64,000 bases of DNA from Pseudevernia furfuracea (taxonomy: Eukaryota; Ascomycota; Lecanoromycetes; Lecanorales; Parmeliaceae). The position numbers and the translations under genes were made by a program. The notes beneath the pieces are model-generated. The model saw only the letters and a program-made list of their open reading frames with translations. It was not told the origin of the DNA and did no database searches. The DNA is taken from assembly GCA_022315425.1 (NCBI GenBank), contig JAIUPT010000010.1, positions 620,001-684,000 on the forward strand, read 5' to 3'. Of the stretch, positions 1-10,504 are shown piece by piece (within the stretch, counting starts at the first letter, position 1; the number at the start of each line of letters is the position of its first letter).

Positions 1-184
1 ATCGATTTCGAATCTTAGTTTATTTGCTTCTCTCTAAGACTCGTTTTAAAATACGATAACGATTAAAAACGTATTTACGCTTTATTCTTCTTATATAATT
101 ATTTAATTAATAATAATATATTCTAAGCGTGAGACGCATTAAAATATATTATATTTAATAAGATAATAAACGTACTATTATAGC

Positions 185-921
185 AGAGATAAGAGTTCTT
201 CTCGAGATCGTTATTTAAGATTTAAGAGTTTTTTTAACGCTAAGATATAAGAACACGTCTAATTAGATCTCTATTAACTTAGAATTTTAACGCTAAACGA
301 CTTATATCGCCAAATCTGAAAAGTTCATTTTCGCACGATTTTCGTCGGATTCGCACGATCAGCACGATTCAGCCTATTTAGTAGACTTTGTCTATGTTCA
401 ACCCTTTTCGTCGGATTCGTACGATCAGCAAGTTGAAAATTTTTCAGCAAATGCAAGACATATACAAGATATGCGCAATAAGACATACGCAATAAGGTAT
501 ACGCAATAAGATATACGTAATATGAGTCTCGAGTTGTCGATAATACTCTCGCGAGAAAATTGTCTGAATCATATGAATCTGAAATCTATTTTAATATGAT
601 ATGAATACTCGTCATCGTAACATCTTCTCGTCGTCGACGTCGATTATTAAAAATCAAGATCTATAGAACTGAATATTATTTATAAGACTGAATTTTATTA
701 AAAACTCTTGGAGTTGCGAATCTAACGAAAATTGTGCTGAAATTTTATATAAGTTGTTAATTATACAAAAAGCACGATTTTCGTTAGATTCGCAGAGTTA
801 GCAATTTCAAATTTTATAGAAACTTTTTAGATTTGCAGATGTAATTATATCTACGGGTTCTATATAATTTTATATTTTATCAATCTAATTCATTTATTAC
901 GTACGAATTAAGAATATTAAT
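185..921 (+). repeat. RIP-mutated repeat copy A, split by a MITE
   Basis: This is an AT-shifted copy of the repeat found GC-normal at 18142-18562. About 221-305 matches the middle of that repeat and 842-921 matches its end. The sequence between (306-841) is an inserted inverted-repeat element. The copy abuts copy B head to tail at about 921. Differences from the 18 kb copy are overwhelmingly C-to-T and G-to-A. The class of the repeat is unknown and I see no coding capacity. Confidence 0.7.
306..842. mobile_element. MITE-like inverted-repeat element, copy 1
   Basis: The ends are inverted copies of each other over about 20 bp: ATCGCCAAATCTGAAAAGTT at the left and, read from the other strand, ATCTGCAAATCTAAAAAGTT at the right. 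The same element occurs at 38577-39368. It interrupts repeat copy A, which continues on both sides. No ORF of note lies inside. A TA duplication is possible (TTA/TA at the two flanks) but not certain because the area is RIP-mutated. Confidence 0.65.
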
Positions 922-923
922 TA

Positions 924-1342
924 ATTCTACTTAATAGAAAGTTAATAAGTCTTAATATCGTATATCGCATAACGAGTTTTAATGTTATTTATGAATTTAA
1001 TAGACGTGTTCTTTATAAAAGATAGATTTCAATTATTTAAGTATAGTATAAGTAACTATACTTTATTAGCGTTTAATTCTTTATTCGAATTAATCTCTTT
1101 TAGAGTAATAGTATTCTTTCGTCTCGTTCGCTCACGTCTATATATAGCTTCGTTTTTACTTCAGATCTATGCTTTTATAAATATAAGAGTTTTTCTAACG
1201 CTAAGATACGAGAACACGTCTAATCAGGCCTCTGTTGACTTAGAATCCTGATGTTAAACGGCTTAATCACATCTACGAGTTCTGTATAGTCTCATGTTTT
1301 GCCGATTTGGTTCATTTGTCACGTGCGAATTAAGGACACTAA
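924..1342 (+). repeat. RIP-mutated repeat copy B
   Basis: It aligns over about 420 bp with 18142-18562. Where they differ, the 18 kb copy has C or G and this copy has T or A (for example CATGGCGGGT against CATAACGAGT). Mutation is dense up to about 1240 and then nearly stops; the last 100 bp are almost the same in both copies. Open frames inside, such as the one at 982-1251, are by-products of AT enrichment. Confidence 0.85.
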
Positions 1343-1915
1343 TGAGTACTAGCCACAGGAAAATTTGCAAGTGTCGATGCGTACTATCAATATCGAGGCA
1401 TGGCGACGAGGTGCTTGCGCTTTGTGCGGTCTCAGCCTCTTAAAAATTCCGAGGTCGGTATCAAAAGTCCTGGACAGTAAGGCGGTAAGATTGTCCAGCG
1501 GCCCGACGTTCGGATTCCGGATATTATATCTATCGGCTACGCGATCAGGCGGGATCTGATTTATAATACTACTGTGGTACCTTATACTGCTCCATCTGAT
1601 CGAACCAACTCGAGTGGTCCGATTGGCTCAATTGCCGAGATCCGAGCCTGGCTTTAAGGGTGGGAGTTGAATTGTTCCGCTGCTAGCCATTGGATGAGGG
1701 TAATGCTAACTGCGACTACGTCTTCGTAATTCAATTGGGATAAACATATACCGGACCGATGATATATCCATTGCCTACACCGCTTACTGGCAGCCGTGGC
1801 GGATGGCGGTAATGTAATACAAATGATGAAAAATACTTAAGGCCTATGGTCGTCTCGTGATTGTGCTCTCGAAGCAGCGCATTCATTGAGCCCTGACATT
1901 TCTCTTGTTGCAATC
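1343..1915. other. Intergenic, upstream of the methyltransferase
   Basis: No gene is recognised in this 570 bp of normal-GC DNA. It should carry the promoter of the methyltransferase starting at 1916. I see no clear TATA box or regulator palindrome. Confidence 0.5.
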
Positions 1916-3332
1916 ATGGAACAAACGGAGGAGGATTCCATTCGAAATTTGGCTAAGAGAGTTTCCGAATTGGCGGAGCTTCAGACGAGTCATGGCTCGA
2001 TCCCCCGAGGAGAACTCCTTGAAGCAGTCCAGCGCCTTCAGATTGCAGTAGAAGGCCCAGAACACTATGTATCCAGGAAAAGGCATGAGGTATGAGATCT
2101 TGTCCTATCTACCTAATTTGATCCAAGCTTGACGGCCACGTGACAGCCAGTAGAATACCTTTGTATTCTTCTCGCTATTGAATCCGGAGTGCTGCAGGCT
2201 CTAGTAGAGAACGGCAGGAAGCCGCTCTCGGTGCAAGAGCTTGCAGAGAAGACCAAAGCGGACCCTCTACTGACGAGTAAGTCGTCGTGGAGTGAGGAAG
2301 AGAATAAGCTCTAATATGCAAAGCACGTTTCATGAGGATTCTTACTGCCATTGGCATATTTGATGAAGTTGGTCCAAGTCTATTTCAGGGTAACACGGTA
2401 TCAGAGTGGCTGTGTCAACCCGGTCAAGCTGATGGGTTTCGTGTGATGTATGAAAGGAAGAGATCCCGCTCAAAGGAATTTTCGTCTAACGGATTGAACA
2501 GTACAAAATGGATGTTCCCCATAGCTGGCAACATCTTTTCCTTATGGAAAAATAATCGATTCACTCAATTCCCGGAATACAGCAAGGGCGAGAAAAGTCC
2601 TTTCGTATGGACTCATTCGATGACTCCATGGGAGATGATGCGCGGAGATCCGGACCTAAGGCTAGCATATGATAGTTACATGCCTGAGCGCCGGACCAAG
2701 CTACGCATTCCCTGGCATGAGATCTATCCAGCAGCAACCGAGCTCGATGTTCAAGGTTTTCAACAAACACATGAGCCACCTTTATTGGTCGACGTGGGAG
2801 GCAACAGGGGCTATGAGGCTGCCAGCTTCAAAACTAAGAACCCACATATAGAAGGTCGCTGCGTGGTTCAAGACTTGCCCGAGACGCTGGCTTCAGCACC
2901 TGCTCCTCCAAAGGGCATCGAGAGGATCGAATATGATTTTTTTACTCCGCAACCAATCAAAGGTAACTCGTAGACCGTGTAACACAAACGGCGCCTACAA
3001 CTCACTAATCCGGCTCATCAGGCGCTCGAGCGTACCTTTTCAAGGCCGTCTGCCACGACTTTGACGACGCAGACTGCCAGCGACTGCTAAGCAATACAGT
3101 CCAAGCCATGAGCCCCGGATCCTCCCTCCTAATCGACGACTGGGTCCTTCCGGACGTGGGTGCTCCTTTGGCGGGAGCTTCGGAAGATATGTTCATGTTG
3201 TTGCTCCTGTCTGGCATGGAAAGGAGTGAACGTCAGTGGAAAGCTGTCCTCAACTCGGCGGGACTAGAGATCAAGAAGATTTGGAGAGCAGATGGCATAT
3301 CTGAGGCCGTGATTGAGGCCAGAAAGCGATAG
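1916..3332 (+). CDS. SAM-dependent O-methyltransferase (Methyltransf_2 type)
   Basis: This is predicted to methylate a phenolic hydroxyl on the cluster's polyketide, in the cytosol. My exon model is 1916-2089, 2147-2276, 2324-2447, 2502-2962, 3022-3332, giving 399 aa, close to the family's usual 400. The 2448-2501 intron is a multiple of three, so it could be retained (417 aa). Seen: a winged-helix-like N-terminal half, a SAM-binding glycine motif DVGGNRGY near residue 230, and AVCHDFDD near residue 310, which holds the His-Asp pair expected for the catalytic base; then an IDDWVLP strand. The start is the first ATG in frame; a longer reading from a TTG at 1886 is not supported. It sits at the cluster edge and reads toward the convergent YCII gene. 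The glycine motif is less canonical than DVGGGxGH, so activity is likely but not certain. Confidence 0.85.
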
Positions 3333-3481
3333 TTCGCTCAAGTCGATGTGCGCTATCTGCCATGGATCTCAATCTGAAACTAGCGCAACATCGAAATGAA
3401 ACAGCAGGATATGTAGATGTCTCAAGTCGCAGGAAGACGAAATGTCTGTATACATCCGATAGACTTCATGCAATCAATCAA

Positions 3482-3982
3482 CTAGCTTTTTTCCAACCCC
3501 TGTGCCTTCTCCAAAGCTTTCTGTACAGACTCCTTGACAAACGGCACCCTCAGTCCGCTCTTGACGCAAAGGATCTGCGCCTTGTCCCACTCCCAGACCT
3601 CTCCCGTCGTAAAGGGATCGCGCTGAAGAAGTCCGACAGCTTCTGATTCAGTAGGTGCCTGTAGCAATACCCAGCTGCCCAGTATGTGAGGCGGCATTCC
3701 TGCCGAGTGTTCCGTGAACATGGGACCTTTTTTCCCCTCAAAAATTCATGTCAGTTTGCTGACTTCTGGGCCGAGGATAATTGATACTTATTACCTCCAG
3801 CTAGCCAGAATTCTTGGGTTTGCCCAACGAATTCTTCATGAGGGCTAAGCTCAATTAGATGAAGTGGATTTTTTGGGGGTGTTTCGTGATTGCATTGATG
3901 CTTACGCCGTCATAGCTTTGCGATTCTCGGCGCCGTTGGGACCGTCGGGTAAGATGAATAGGAACTCGAATTGTTGAGCCAT
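3482..3982 (-). CDS. YCII-related dimeric alpha/beta-barrel protein
   Basis: Three exons on the minus strand (3906-3982, 3795-3844, 3482-3726) join in frame to a 123-aa protein. It starts MAQQFEFLFILPDGPNG, has the family's central GSWVLLQAPTESEAVGLLQ strand and helix, and then the RDPFTTGEVWEWDKAQI segment typical of YCII proteins, where an acidic/His pair around an RDPF/Y motif marks the cleft. The family is small and mostly of unknown function; fungal secondary-metabolite clusters sometimes carry members thought to act on small aromatic or quinone intermediates. Both introns have standard GT-AG ends and typical 55-70 bp length. It converges with the methyltransferase and lies in the polyketide cluster, so a tailoring or helper role is inferred, not shown. 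Confidence 0.8.
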
Positions 3983-4969
3983 GATGTGTGGGCAAAATAC
4001 AGGATTGGAAAAAAAAAATCTTTTTTCTTTTTTCTTCTTTTTTTCCCCTTAATATAAGTTTTGCTGGCTGGTCAGTAGAAGATGTGATACATATAAGATG
4101 AGTCGGGGTCCTTGGGGAACCTAGCCTAGGTATATATTTGCAAAACGACCGCCGGTGAACACAGGCACTTCGATTGCGCCCGGTTGATTTGGCTCGGATT
4201 TCGGCTGTCAATTGCGAGTTAGCCGAGTCGTTTTGGAGAGGGTGGTTTGACCAAGGTCTCATTTTGGAGAGGGTGGTTTGACCAAGGTCTCATTAGCAAT
4301 ATGCAGCAACTTGCCAGAAGATCATGACTCTCCGACTGGAAGGCCGTGTGAGGCAGTGACAAAGGATGTTTGTTCATTGGAATTTTGAGACCTTCAATCA
4401 ACTCTTCAACTAGTCGAGACCTGAATAGTAAGACCGATAGTGGATACAGCATCAAGTATTCAGAGTTACAAATCTGCATTTTTGAACGAAATTGATGATT
4501 CTTGGAACTGCGTATGCTTTTGTCACCCTAGTGGGGCATGCCATCGCCATCCCATCACCCCCATGGATATGACAGCTACCCATGGGGAGGATACTTCCTG
4601 GTAGCATCACGCCCACCTCATCGGCAAATGCCCACTCATCGCTTGTACCTGCCCATGAATATCCTACCCCAGCCATGGCCATTCACTAATCTCATGGAGA
4701 AACAGTCTAATATCACACCGTCGCCAGCTACGCTAGCCACCTATGCAACCATAACCAAGCCCATTTGAAGCTATACAGATCACGTCATTCGTGAGTCATT
4801 GGCCTCTTAGTAGGACTACGTCATTTGGTCATTATGCGCCGTTGGGAAGGCCTCTCAAGACGCGTCTCTCGAAGATAAAAATCCTGTTATTACTCCCATG
4901 ATTTGACAGTTTCATTTCATTCAAAGAAGACTTTCATATCTTCTTCATTTGATCGCGTCTTCTTCTACA
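3983..4969. other. Intergenic region with a tandem duplication
   Basis: No gene is recognised. It holds the promoter of the YCII gene at its left, a run of A/T homopolymers at 4009-4050 and the 31-bp tandem repeat at 4231-4292. Several frames of 75-85 codons occur on both strands, but none has a recognisable domain. Confidence 0.5.
4231..4292. repeat. 31-bp perfect tandem duplication
   Basis: The 31-bp unit beginning TTTTGGAGAGGGTGGTTTGA occurs twice, back to back and without a mismatch. It lies upstream of the YCII gene. It looks like a recent slippage or repair duplication. Confidence 0.9.
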
Positions 4970-5394
4970 ATGATGAGTACCCAAGTCCTCACTGCTCCAA
5001 CCAATGCGCCCAATCCGCAAGATGAGAATGAGGCTCCCACAGCAATCTCCCTGGCCCAGGTTGCCCCATTCAACGCTGCGCGTGTGTCAAGGCCGATGCA
5101 AAGTGTTCTATTACTTGTTAGTGTCCTTAATTCGCACGTGACAAATGAATTAACTGGGCAATACGCTGTGCACCTGCTGAGTTGACATCCTCCTCATCGG
5201 TAGCCGTCATATCCATGGAGAGACACGGCCCATCAGGGTGTCACAACACGTTTCTACATGCCTACCAGATAATCAAACTGCTTTCTAGTAGCAGTTCATC
5301 TGCACAACTCAAAGATATCGGTCAAGTAAGATGTGGACTTCCTTTTCAGAGTGCCAACAAGCGTTTCCATGTATATAGAGTCCCAATCTTATAA
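4970..5394 (+). CDS. Possible small hypothetical gene
   Basis: A CT-rich leader typical of fungal 5' regions ends in an ATG at 4970, with a second ATG at 4973, followed by 72 open codons (to 5185) rich in Thr, Pro and Ala. A second open frame, rich in Ser, runs from about 5182 to 5394. The two could be exons of one gene, but I found no convincing splice pair and no recognisable domain. The position inside the polyketide cluster suggests either a short-lived cluster gene or the remnant of one. Low confidence. Confidence 0.25.
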
Positions 5395-5588
5395 TTTAGC
5401 CTATGTAATTAAATGGTCAAGACTGCCACTCGTTGTGAGTTTCAAGGTGACATTTGTATCGTAGCTCTATAAAGCTGATCTTGCCTAGCCTATTGTAAAA
5501 TGTATGAGATGAAGGGTTGAAAGAGTGGCAAGTGCACCTGCACAATGGAATTCTCTCCCATCTACACTAGATAAATTCAAGAACCCAC

Positions 5589-7699
5589 TCAGGCGGCAGC
5601 AGAGATAGGTTCGGTTTCTTCCACCTGAACCAGCAAGTCCACAACGGGAACCTCCAGTTTCGACAACGTGTCCTTGGTAGATTTAGCGACGAGGCCTAGG
5701 CTGCCAGTCTTCAAGTTTGGCACGAGACCATCGATGGCGTCCGAGCCGAAGTGGTTGAGGTTGAAGGTGTCTTCCATTCTCAACATTTGCTTCGCGCGGA
5801 TATGATTCAAGATCTTTAACTCATCTTCAGTGAGTTTCTCTAGATCTTGTTTTTCCCCTGCGCCGATCGTGGCGGTGCCATTGATCGATGCCACTTTGTC
5901 GAGGACTTTCTGACGCTCTTCGGGCGATGTTTCTTTGAATGCGTTGAGACAGAAGTCTACTGTCTTGACTACTTCGTCGTGGGTGAGCTTACCACCCACA
6001 TCGGCATCGGCGGTTCCTTGGATGACTATAAAACAAGTAAGAAAATCTTCCCAAATGAGTTCAGAGAGAGAGAGAGGGAGTCATACTCGGCCTGAAGGCA
6101 TCGAAAGCGGTGTCGAAACCATCATCGTCCCAATCACTCAAAACAGGCTCATCGCCACCTCTGATTTGCTTCATAGCACTCATGACCACGAGCAAAAACC
6201 TAGTGTACCCTTCAGCAACTTTGGTCGAATGCCATTTCGCAGCGCTCAGCTCATCGCAGTGGCCATTCATAGCGGCGCATACTGTCATTGCTGCTGAGAG
6301 ACCACTTGCGAAGGCTAAGTGGACACCGGAAGAAAAGTACGGGTCGATGAAACACCCTGCGTCACCGGCAATGCGGACATAAGGGCTAGCATATGCGGAG
6401 GCGCTGTAGGACCAATCCGATGCCTGTTTAATCTCTGTGACGAGCTCGCCCGTGCCAAGGATCTTCAAAACGTTAGGCGCGAGTTTCAAAGACTCCTTAT
6501 AGAACTCGGGACCGGATGGAGATCGCAGAGCCTTCTTTTTCTCGATCGACAGGTCTTGTCTCATGACGACCCCAACAGACATGGTCCCGTTGTGCAAGGG
6601 GATGCACCAGGCCCAGCCGCTCGCATCTGAAGGAAATTCATTAGTGTCACTTAAGTCGCGAGACATGCGAAAGGATGAAACGTGGAATTACCTGACAATG
6701 CTTCGAAATACGGCTGGTTCTCCCTCTTTGTGCCCATAGCGTATTGGTCAGACCCTGTCCAGTACCCCCAGCTTGCGACATTCTTCAATCCCTTATTGTA
6801 GCTGCGGTTCTTCATGTATTTGGTGGATACCAAGCCCACTCGCCCACTGGCATCAACAAGGTATTCAAATTTAATTGAGCCGGTAGTGCCGTCCTTGCGT
6901 TTCCAATTTGCAGAAATTGGACGCCCAATATTTGCAACCTTAGCGTCTTCTGGGACGTCAATGCCAGAAGATTCGTTAAACTCAATTGATTCGACTTTGA
7001 CGCCGTCGAAGATCTTGGCACCACAATTCCCTGCATGCCTGAAGATAAGGTCGTCCGCCTCGGAACGGACAACATTCCATGTGTATGCCTCGGGGCCGCC
7101 GGCAGCGATATAGTCGGTCCCTACTCGATTGTTGAGTATGATGATATATATCCTTCAAAAGGTAGAGAGTGAGCTCACATCCCTCCCTCTTCTTCTGGTT
7201 CATCTTGAACGCTGCACCAATCTGTGTATACATTCAACATATGAACTTAAAACCAATCATGTGTTTCTCACCTTCTTGGTGAATCCATGGGCTTGGAATG
7301 TGGAGTCTAGGTCAATGAAGTGTAGAAAGGGACGGAGCGAGGCAAGCATGCTCTCGCCGACGTGATATCTGGTTATTCTTAGCGCCAGCTCGGTGATGTG
7401 GTATGAGGCATAGAAGACGCGGCTTGTAGAGAGAGAAAGATTGATTCTTGCAAGCTGTAGACACCAAGTATGCTGATGACAATGCCAGAGAATCCATGAG
7501 AGTCTTCCACAAATTGAAAAAAAGAGACTGTAGAAAGACCCGAGCCATCGTACCTAGGGAAAGTCTCCGCTTCCAACACCACAGTGCTGATTCCTTCACG
7601 AGCCAATGCACAGGCTGCATATGAGCCCGCCGGGCCACCACCAGCCACAAGGACTGTAGTCTTCTGTGGAATAGACGTGGTTTCAGGAAGAGATCCCAT
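5589..7699 (-). CDS. Flavin-dependent halogenase
   Basis: This is predicted to chlorinate (or brominate) an aromatic polyketide using FADH2, oxygen and halide, with a reductase partner elsewhere. Exons 7554-7699, 7272-7368, 7179-7221, 6692-7120, 6087-6626 and 5589-6025 join in frame to 563 aa. Seen: an N-terminal FAD dinucleotide-fold motif (VLVAGGGPAGSYAA), FPRYHVGESML after intron 1, the diagnostic WxWxIP halogenase motif as GWAWCIPL, and IAGDAGCFIDPYFSSGVHLA, the second FAD segment with the family's PxFSSGVHL loop. The fungal relatives I know of (halogenases such as those of the radicicol and geodin pathways) are about 530-560 aa. Intron 1 is about 185 bp, much longer than all others in the cluster. 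The gene is transcribed toward the YCII gene. No disruption was found. Confidence 0.92.
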
Positions 7700-7890
7700 C
7701 TTGAGTATTAACAGACAGTAATGAGTCCTAGAGAGTATGAGTAGTCAAAGTAGAGAGTCAAGGCTGTGTTAGAGTGACAATGCAGGACCTACGACTTTTC
7801 GAGCTTCTTTATATCAAGGATCGGAAAAGCTGGCTCAATTCTGATGTAATTCTTTGGCAAAAATAAGGGATTGGCGGTTTCGTTTCCTAT
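7700..7890. promoter_or_regulatory. Halogenase upstream region
   Basis: This is the short stretch between the halogenase start and the left end of the piggyBac element. Part of the original promoter may now lie on the far side of the transposon, since the insertion sits less than 200 bp from the ATG. Confidence 0.4.
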
Positions 7891-9948
7891 CCCACGGATT
7901 GGCGCCTTGGGGGTAAAATGTCTTGGCATCCCCCACCAAAAATCTACATACATGGTATTGCTTCCAAATGCTCTTTCCAGCAAGCAATATGATTACATAT
8001 CGCTATTCCACATAGTTGACAGCCATATATGCCTCTTGGAGTCTGCTGGGGTCTTTTCCTCTTACGTGGATCACGTGTTCTGACGGTATTGATAGACAAT
8101 TCCATAAGTGGTTTTCTGGGCTTGACAAGCTTCTCCACTTTTCGCCCTGCATACAAGCAAACTACGCATCGTTTGGCTTTCTTTCCCATAGATTCTAGCC
8201 TACCATGATCGCGCGCAGCTGCCGGATGTACTCGTGTCGATAGAGAGACCTTTTTTGAAGCAGGTTTAATACCAGAAAGTCGCTCCGAATTCTCGAATAG
8301 TTGATTAACAAGTTTGACACGGAACTCTCTATGACTATGGTGCTCCCAGGACTCAGCATGGGGTCTGTTCGGAGTACAATGAGCTATTTTATAGCTGTTG
8401 ACGACGGCGGTATCCAGTAGAAAATGCCACAGTGGCTTCCAGGTCTTGAAATGAACTCGTTGTGTATTGTAATAACACCGTAATTGATCCGCATTATCAA
8501 CCCCGTTCATGTAATGATTGTACATGTTAATGAACTCGGGAATAGGAAGCTCTTTTCGGGCCTGATCTCCAAATATAGCTCTAGAAGTACGTGCATTAGT
8601 GGCTGTTTTTGCTGGCCTTCGACGGAGACGTTTCACTGTTTTCTGGCCATTTGAGACAGTGGACATAAACAACACCACATTTTGGTCTTTCCAGCCAAAT
8701 TGCATGACTTTTTCATCCTCTGATAGACTCCCATACAATTTGCCCCATTCCAGAGCCGAGTTCCACTTGGTTCTAAGCTCCAGAATCCTCTCTTCCAGTC
8801 CCCGACGTGGCTCTGCCTGTTCCCGTTGTGCCTTGGTACCCTCCGTGGCCTCTAGATCCTCGCTTTTCGTAGTTGTGACACGCACAGTCCCAGCTGCTCC
8901 GAATCCTTCATAATCAAGCTGTGAGAATAATCGACCTCCTGAGAATAGGTTGTCTAGCCATAGAATATGAGAATAATCTCTAGCAATACCGTCCTGAGTC
9001 ACCAAATCTAGAACAACAGCCTGAGTTCGATTGAAACCCAAGTCGTCAGTCCAATAATCGTCCAAATCCTGAGGCCCCTCGCCCTTATTCTGACCCTTGG
9101 CATGATATATCCAATCTAATACATAGCCCTGATTGGCCAAGACCCAAATTTTGAAGCCCTCCGGTGTTGGCTTGTTGGGAATATTCACAATCTCCTTGGC
9201 ACGTCCCATAAATCGCTGTATTGTCTCATCAACAGCCAGATGTGTACCCATTTTCCAGTACTTCTTGAAGGCCTGTCGGAGAGTATCACTCAGGGGTTCC
9301 AATTTGTCAAATATACTCTCCTTTTGGCCAGGGGATATGGGCTTTGAGACATGAAAAAATCTGTCTATTTGTTGCCACCTTTTTAGGCTAATATGCTTCA
9401 AAACCTGCTCATGAACGGCTCCCTTAAGAAGATCCGTATTCCAGAATTCTTTGATACCAGACTCCGAATGTAGGCCCATCCAAATGGACACCCCTAAGTA
9501 GGCTCGAAATTCTTTGACTGTGGTGGGGAACCAAGTACGTGCCTCAGGCTTTTCTGGCCCTGGGTACAAGAAAGCGTACTCATTTGTATGCTGCACGAGT
9601 ACTTTTAGGGTCTCTTCGCTAAAAAACAAGCTGAAAATAGCATAGGGATTATTAGAAGCAATGGTAACTGGCAATTGACCCTGGCCATCAGAATATGGCT
9701 TGATTTTCGTAGGGACGAACTTGGGCAATGGCCATGGCTTTGGGGGAGGTTCTTTTGGTACTTTGGTAGGCTTCGGATCCTTGCGCACATGGTCTAGATC
9801 ATTTGACACCTTATTTCGAGGCATGGTAGTCTTATTTGGTAGTGTTATTTGACTATTTGGCTTTCATCTCAAGTCTGGAAGACGCGTTGTTTTGGTAGTG
9901 GGGCTGTAAGGCTGAACCCCTGAATTTTACCCCCTGCCAATCCGTGGG
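7891..9948 (-). mobile_element. Complete piggyBac-type DNA transposon
   Basis: The element is about 2.06 kb with one transposase gene and matching ends. Both ends begin CCCACGGATTGGC when read inward, followed after a few bases by GGGGGTAAAAT; the left end has 3 extra bases in between. The CCC start agrees with the superfamily. The flanks are CTAT on the left and ATAG on the right, so I do not see the TTAA duplication usual for piggyBac; either the ends extend by a few palindromic bases or this family uses another target. GC content is normal, with no sign of RIP. Confidence 0.88.
7944..9824 (-). CDS. PiggyBac-like transposase (DDE_Tnp_1_7), intact
   Basis: A single 626-codon frame without introns. 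Cut-and-paste transposase acting in the nucleus on the element's own ends. Seen: a basic, proline-rich N-terminus; a DDE_Tnp_1_7 core with the three expected acidic segments, LAVDETIQRF (about residue 200), LWLDNLFSGG (about 290) and NGVDNADQLRCYY (about 440); and a C-terminal Cys-rich zinc-binding region starting CVVCLYAG and ending CQLCGIAICNHIACWKEHL, as in piggyBac proteins. The length is typical (about 600 aa). It has no stop or frameshift, so the element could still be active. Confidence 0.93.
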   Translation of the reverse strand: MPRNKVSNDLDHVRKDPKPTKVPKEPPPKPWPLPKFVPTKIKPYSDGQGQLPVTIASNNPYAIFSLFFSEETLKVLVQHTNEYAFLYPGPEKPEARTWFPTTVKEFRAYLGVSIWMGLHSESGIKEFWNTDLLKGAVHEQVLKHISLKRWQQIDRFFHVSKPISPGQKESIFDKLEPLSDTLRQAFKKYWKMGTHLAVDETIQRFMGRAKEIVNIPNKPTPEGFKIWVLANQGYVLDWIYHAKGQNKGEGPQDLDDYWTDDLGFNRTQAVVLDLVTQDGIARDYSHILWLDNLFSGGRLFSQLDYEGFGAAGTVRVTTTKSEDLEATEGTKAQREQAEPRRGLEERILELRTKWNSALEWGKLYGSLSEDEKVMQFGWKDQNVVLFMSTVSNGQKTVKRLRRRPAKTATNARTSRAIFGDQARKELPIPEFINMYNHYMNGVDNADQLRCYYNTQRVHFKTWKPLWHFLLDTAVVNSYKIAHCTPNRPHAESWEHHSHREFRVKLVNQLFENSERLSGIKPASKKVSLSTRVHPAAARDHGRLESMGKKAKRCVVCLYAGRKVEKLVKPRKPLMELSINTVRTRDPRKRKRPQQTPRGIYGCQLCGIAICNHIACWKEHLEAIPCM

Positions 9949-10504
9949 ATAGCCGGGTGATAATCCTGATACTAGGATGTTCCGATCGATCGAGTATTGC
10001 GAGGCTTTCGGACGAGGGGTTTAAGAAGAACCTAAGCCGAACTTCCGAAATCCAAAGTCGAGTATTCCGTAGCCGAAAGTATCCTCAATAACAATTCGAC
10101 TGACGTCTAGGTGCATGCTCCACCTGGTGGGGTGACAAGATCAATTTGGCGGAGATAGCACTACCATCCCTGAGCTATTAGTTGTCGGACTGTGTCTAGG
10201 CCATTCCATACATGTTCTAGCATTCTTCCATACATGTCGACTGCATGTCGACTGCATGTCGTAGTTTGCTTCTACACCGATGTTTGTAGCATTTCTTTGT
10301 TATCCATGAGGTCTTATACCTCATGGATCCCACCATAGATCTACATGCTTTCTATCCTTCATCCACTGTAGCCTATGACAGGTTATGAGCCCGGTTGACA
10401 TAGAAGATAGAATTTGAATCTTTGCCCTAGGACTAACATCCAGAGCACTCTTTTCAAGCATACCCAACCCACCCAGCCCACCCTGTACCCTGCTGGTCTA
10501 GACG
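9949..10504. other. Probable retroelement leader or LTR remnant
   Basis: No gene. About 9980-10085 is dense in TTCGGA/TCCGAA-type words on both strands. A short direct repeat (CATGTCGACTG-like, about 10230-10260) follows. The last part (GGTTATGAGCCCGGTTGACA, about 10380-10400) resembles the primer-binding area that often follows a copia LTR, and the copia gag fragment starts right after it. LTR borders were not resolvable. Confidence 0.35.

Noticed and set aside
982..1251. 89-codon frame in repeat copy B
   Set aside because: It arises from AT enrichment of a non-coding repeat; the GC-normal copy has a different frame and no domain is seen.
3855..4262. 135-codon minus-strand frame
   Set aside because: It overlaps exon 1 of the YCII gene in another frame and has no recognisable domain.
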